From JBPCOI01 sp051000395 (GTDB lineage Bacteria; Actinomycetota; Actinomycetes; Mycobacteriales; Jatrophihabitantaceae): 28,480 bases of DNA. Each line of letters begins with the position of its first letter. Positions within the stretch are counted from its first letter, which is position 1. The stretch lies in contig JBPCOI010000040.1 of the NCBI GenBank assembly GCA_051000395.1, positions 1-28,480 on the forward strand. The letters run 5' to 3'. Of the stretch, positions 25,954 to 28,480 are shown one piece after another. The position numbers and the translations under genes are program-made. A model generated the notes under the pieces. It saw nothing but the letters and a program-made list of their open reading frames with translations, searched no databases and was not told where the DNA came from.

Positions 25954-27156
25954 GTGACCCGCCGCCTGTTCACCTCCGAGTCCGTCACCGAGGGGCACCC
26001 GGACAAGATCGCAGACCAGATCAGCGACTCCATCCTCGACGCGCTGCTCGCTCAGGATCCGTCCAGCCGGGTGGCCGTCGAAACCCTGATCACGACCGGC
26101 CAGGTGCACGTGGCCGGTGAGGTCACCACCGACGCGTACGCCGACATCCCCACGATCGTGCGCGAGTGCATCCTCGAGATCGGCTACGACTCCTCCCGCA
26201 AGGGCTTCGATGGCGCGTCCTGCGGCGTGAGCGTGTCCATCGGCAACCAGTCCCCGGATATCGCACAGGGCGTCGACAACGCCTACGAGGCGCGCACCGG
26301 GGAGAACGTCGAGGATCCCCTGGAACGCCAGGGCGCGGGCGACCAGGGCCTGATGTTCGGCTTCGCGTGCGACGAGACCCCGGAACTGATGCCGCTGCCG
26401 ATCGCGCTCGCGCACCGGCTCGCCGAGCGACTCACCGCCGTGCGCAAGGACGGCACCGTCCCCTACCTGCGCCCGGACGGCAAGACCCAGGTGACCATCG
26501 AGTACGTCGACGGCATTCCGGTGCGCCTGGACACGGTCGTGGTGTCCAGCCAGCACGCCGCGGACATCGAACTGGACACGCTGCTCAAGCCCGACGTCGA
26601 GGAGCACGTCGTGCGTCCGGTGCTCGCCGAGCACGCCAACGGCCTGGACACCGAGGGCTACCGGCTGCTGGTCAACCCGACCGGGCGCTTCGAGATCGGC
26701 GGCCCGATGGGTGACGCCGGTGTCACCGGACGCAAGATCATCGTGGACACCTACGGGGGCTACGCCCGCCACGGCGGCGGCGCGTTCTCCGGCAAGGACC
26801 CGTCGAAGGTCGACCGCTCCGCCTGCTACGCCATGCGGTGGGTGGCGAAGAACGTGGTCGCGGCCAAGCTGGCAACCAAGTGCGAGGTGCAGATCGCCTA
26901 CGCGATCGGCAAGGCCGAGCCGGTCGGGCTGTTCATCGAGACATTCGGAACCGAGACGGTGGACGTGGAGCGCATCGCCGACGCCGTTCAGCAGACCTTC
27001 GACCTGCGCCCCGCGGCGATCATCCGCGACCTGGACCTCAAGCGGCCGATCTACGCGCAGACCGCGGCCTACGGGCACTTCGGGCGCGAGCGCGAGGACT
27101 TCACCTGGGAGCGAACCGACCGCGCCGAGCAGCTCGCCAAGCTGGCTGCCTCGTAG
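25954..27156 (+). CDS. metK: S-adenosylmethionine synthetase
   Basis: A cytosolic tetrameric enzyme of 400 residues that makes S-adenosylmethionine from methionine and ATP. Signatures in order: SVTEGHPDKIADQISDSILD (catalytic histidine and metal-binding region, about 10-29), GAGDQGLMFGFA (about 128-139), GRFEIGGPMGDAGVTGRK, and the P-loop-like GGGAFSGKDPSKVDRS. Length is standard. GTG 25954 follows GGAG with 5 nt spacing. Confidence 0.98.
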   Translation: MTRRLFTSESVTEGHPDKIADQISDSILDALLAQDPSSRVAVETLITTGQVHVAGEVTTDAYADIPTIVRECILEIGYDSSRKGFDGASCGVSVSIGNQSPDIAQGVDNAYEARTGENVEDPLERQGAGDQGLMFGFACDETPELMPLPIALAHRLAERLTAVRKDGTVPYLRPDGKTQVTIEYVDGIPVRLDTVVVSSQHAADIELDTLLKPDVEEHVVRPVLAEHANGLDTEGYRLLVNPTGRFEIGGPMGDAGVTGRKIIVDTYGGYARHGGGAFSGKDPSKVDRSACYAMRWVAKNVVAAKLATKCEVQIAYAIGKAEPVGLFIETFGTETVDVERIADAVQQTFDLRPAAIIRDLDLKRPIYAQTAAYGHFGREREDFTWERTDRAEQLAKLAAS

Positions 27157-27207
27157 CCGAGTTACCTCGGGCGACAGCGCCGTTCGCTGGCGCCTCCGGC
27201 AGGCGTC
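27157..27207 (+). terminator. Hairpins after metK
   Basis: Two short hairpins follow the metK stop. CCGAG-TTAC-CTCGG is at 27157-27170. A 7-bp stem with CGCCT-CCGGC-AGGCG at its core spans 27189-27207. There is no T-run, which is usual in GC-rich Actinobacteria. They lie between metK and the promoter of the next gene. Confidence 0.4.
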
Positions 27208-27229
27208 GGGTTCGGTCTGCGGGGCCTGG

Positions 27230-27235
27230 TAGGAC
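27230..27235 (+). promoter_or_regulatory. -10 box of the priA homologue, leaderless
   Basis: TAGGAC, followed by T, lies 6 nt before the ATG at 27242. There is no ribosome binding site. The last base departs from TANNNT, but the spacing matches the other leaderless genes here. Confidence 0.5.
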
Positions 27236-27241
27236 TGCGGG

Positions 27242-28480
27242 ATGAGCGAGCGCCGAGCGCCGGCCCGGTCCGGGCGCGTCGCGGCGGCGCTCGACCCGGT
27301 GGCGCGGATGATGGTTGACGTCCCGCTGGCCCACCTGGACCACCCGTTCGACTATCTCGTGCCCGCGGGTCTCGACGCCGACGTGCAGGCCGGTTCACGG
27401 GTGCGGGTGCGCTTCGCGGGACGCCTGGTGGACGGCTACGTGCTGCAACGACGCGCGGTCAGCGAGCACGGCGGCGTGCTGGCCTACGTCGAACGGGCGG
27501 TGGGCGTCGAACCGGTGCTCACCGCGGAGACGACCGCGCTGTTCCGGGCCGTCGCCGACCGCTGGGCGGGCAGCTTCGTCGACGTGGTGCGCCTCGGCGT
27601 GCCGTCGCGTCACGCCACGGCCGAGAAGTCGAGCACCGAGGCGCAGCCGCGACCGACGGCGCCGGAGCGCAGCGGTTTCGAGCGGTACCGGTCCGGCCCT
27701 GCCTTCCTGAGCGCGATCGCGGCGGGCAGGTCGGCGCGGGCGGTGTGGTCGGCGCTTCCAGGCGAGCAGTGGCCGCAGCGGCTGGCCGAGGCGGCCGGTG
27801 CGGCGGCGGCGAGCGGACGCGGCGCGATCCTCGTCGTGCCCGACGCCCGCGACCTGGCCCGGCTCGATGCCGCGTTGAGCGTGAGCCTCGGCGCGGGGCG
27901 GCACGTCGCGCTGTCGGCCGACCTGGGGCCGGCCGAGCGCTACCGCCGCTGGCTGGCCGTGCGTCGCGGCGCGGTCCGGATCGTGGCGGGCACTCGCGCT
28001 GCGGCCTACGCGCCGGTCGCGGAGCTGGGCCTGCTGGCCGTCTGGGACGACGGCGACGATCTCTACGACGAACCGCGTGCGCCGTACGCGCACACCCGTG
28101 ACGTGCTGGTGCTGCGCTCCTCGCTGACCGGCGCGGCACTGCTGCTCGGCGCCCACGCCCGCACTGCCGAGGCGCAGCTGCTCGTCGAGTCCGGTTGGGC
28201 CCGCGAGATCGTCGCCGAGCGGAGGGTGGTGCGCGCGGCGGCGCCGCGGGTGGTGGCGACCGGTGACGACGTGGAGCTGGCCCGCGACCCCGGTGCGGCA
28301 GCGGCGCGGTTGCCGAGCCTGGCGTGGCGCACCACCACGTCTGCGCTCGCGGCCGGGCACCCCGTGCTGGTCCAGGTCCCGCGGCGCGGCTACGTGCCTT
28401 CCCTCGCCTGCGTCCGCGACCGCACGCCGGCCCGCTGCGCGCGCTGCGGCGGCCCCCTCGCCGCCGCCGCTCGCCAGGCC
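27242..28480 (+). CDS. priA: Primosomal protein N' (PriA) homologue lacking helicase motifs, 5' part
   Basis: The window holds the first 413 codons; the gene runs past the end. The N-terminal DNA-binding domain is recognisable (MMVDVPLAHLDHPFDYLVPA, GSRVRVRFAGRLVDGYV), as is the first pair of zinc-binding cysteines, C399 and C402 in CARCGG. Where PriA should have a Walker A motif the chain reads PGEQWPQRLAEAAGAAAASG, with no GxGK[ST]. The Walker B DEEH is replaced by DDGDDLYDEP (about 269-278). It therefore cannot be an active ATP-driven helicase, as is known for actinobacterial PriA homologues. A role in replication restart through DNA or protein binding is possible. The ATG is supported by the leaderless promoter. 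Confidence 0.88.
   Translation, partial: MSERRAPARSGRVAAALDPVARMMVDVPLAHLDHPFDYLVPAGLDADVQAGSRVRVRFAGRLVDGYVLQRRAVSEHGGVLAYVERAVGVEPVLTAETTALFRAVADRWAGSFVDVVRLGVPSRHATAEKSSTEAQPRPTAPERSGFERYRSGPAFLSAIAAGRSARAVWSALPGEQWPQRLAEAAGAAAASGRGAILVVPDARDLARLDAALSVSLGAGRHVALSADLGPAERYRRWLAVRRGAVRIVAGTRAAAYAPVAELGLLAVWDDGDDLYDEPRAPYAHTRDVLVLRSSLTGAALLLGAHARTAEAQLLVESGWAREIVAERRVVRAAAPRVVATGDDVELARDPGAAAARLPSLAWRTTTSALAAGHPVLVQVPRRGYVPSLACVRDRTPARCARCGGPLAAAARQA

Overview
This is a very GC-rich stretch of an actinobacterial chromosome and consists almost entirely of housekeeping genes. Several signs point to Actinobacteria: the gene order (aroC-aroK-aroB-aroQ, efp-nusB, the pyr operon, gmk-rpoZ-coaBC-metK-priA), the PyrR leader directly at a ribosome binding site, a PriA homologue without its helicase motifs, GTG starts, and many genes with TAGGNT-like -10 boxes only 6-8 nt before the start codon (leaderless transcripts). 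I cannot name the genus; a non-streptomycete, non-mycobacterial lineage seems likely because several neighbours usual in those groups are missing.

Layout. 1-726 (minus): the start of a DUF6457-type protein, preceded in its operon by mobA (molybdenum cofactor guanylyltransferase). 770-2882 (plus): an A24-family prepilin peptidase and a short, divergent glucose-6-phosphate dehydrogenase, each with its own leaderless promoter. 2913-6164: the shikimate operon aroC-aroK-aroB-aroQ, joined by 4-bp start/stop overlaps. 6256-7188: a TSUP-family membrane transporter behind an unusually AT-rich promoter full of inverted repeats. 7273-8281: efp and nusB. 8254-8315: a promoter and a PyrR-binding RNA leader inside and after the end of nusB. 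8316-18477: the complete de novo UMP pathway pyrR-pyrB-pyrC-carA-carB-pyrK-pyrD-pyrF, with a class 1B (NAD-linked, PyrK-dependent) dihydroorotate dehydrogenase. 18482-18545: four 16-bp tandem repeats. 18625-19440: an isopenicillin-N-synthase-like 2-oxoglutarate/Fe(II) oxygenase. 19475-19551: a hairpin made of repeated 14-16-mers between convergent genes. 19561-23565 (minus): an aldo/keto reductase and the proton-translocating transhydrogenase genes pntB and pntA. 23747-28480 (plus): gmk, rpoZ, coaBC, metK and the 5' part of a priA homologue cut by the window end.

Most of the window is core metabolism: chorismate synthesis, UMP synthesis, CoA and S-adenosylmethionine synthesis, translation and transcription factors. 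The accessory part is what was inserted into, or lost from, the conserved block. zwf sits before aroC, a TSUP gene sits where pepQ is common, nothing lies between nusB and pyrR where streptomycetes carry bldD, and oxygenase-AKR-pntBA sits between pyrF and gmk where an integration-host-factor gene (mIHF/sIHF) is normally found. No tRNA, rRNA, insertion sequence, prophage or CRISPR array was seen. No gap between genes exceeds about 180 bases. I found no clear new multi-gene system. The best leads are the repeat-flanked oxygenase, the TSUP operator region, the missing nucleoid/developmental regulators and the systematic leaderless starts.
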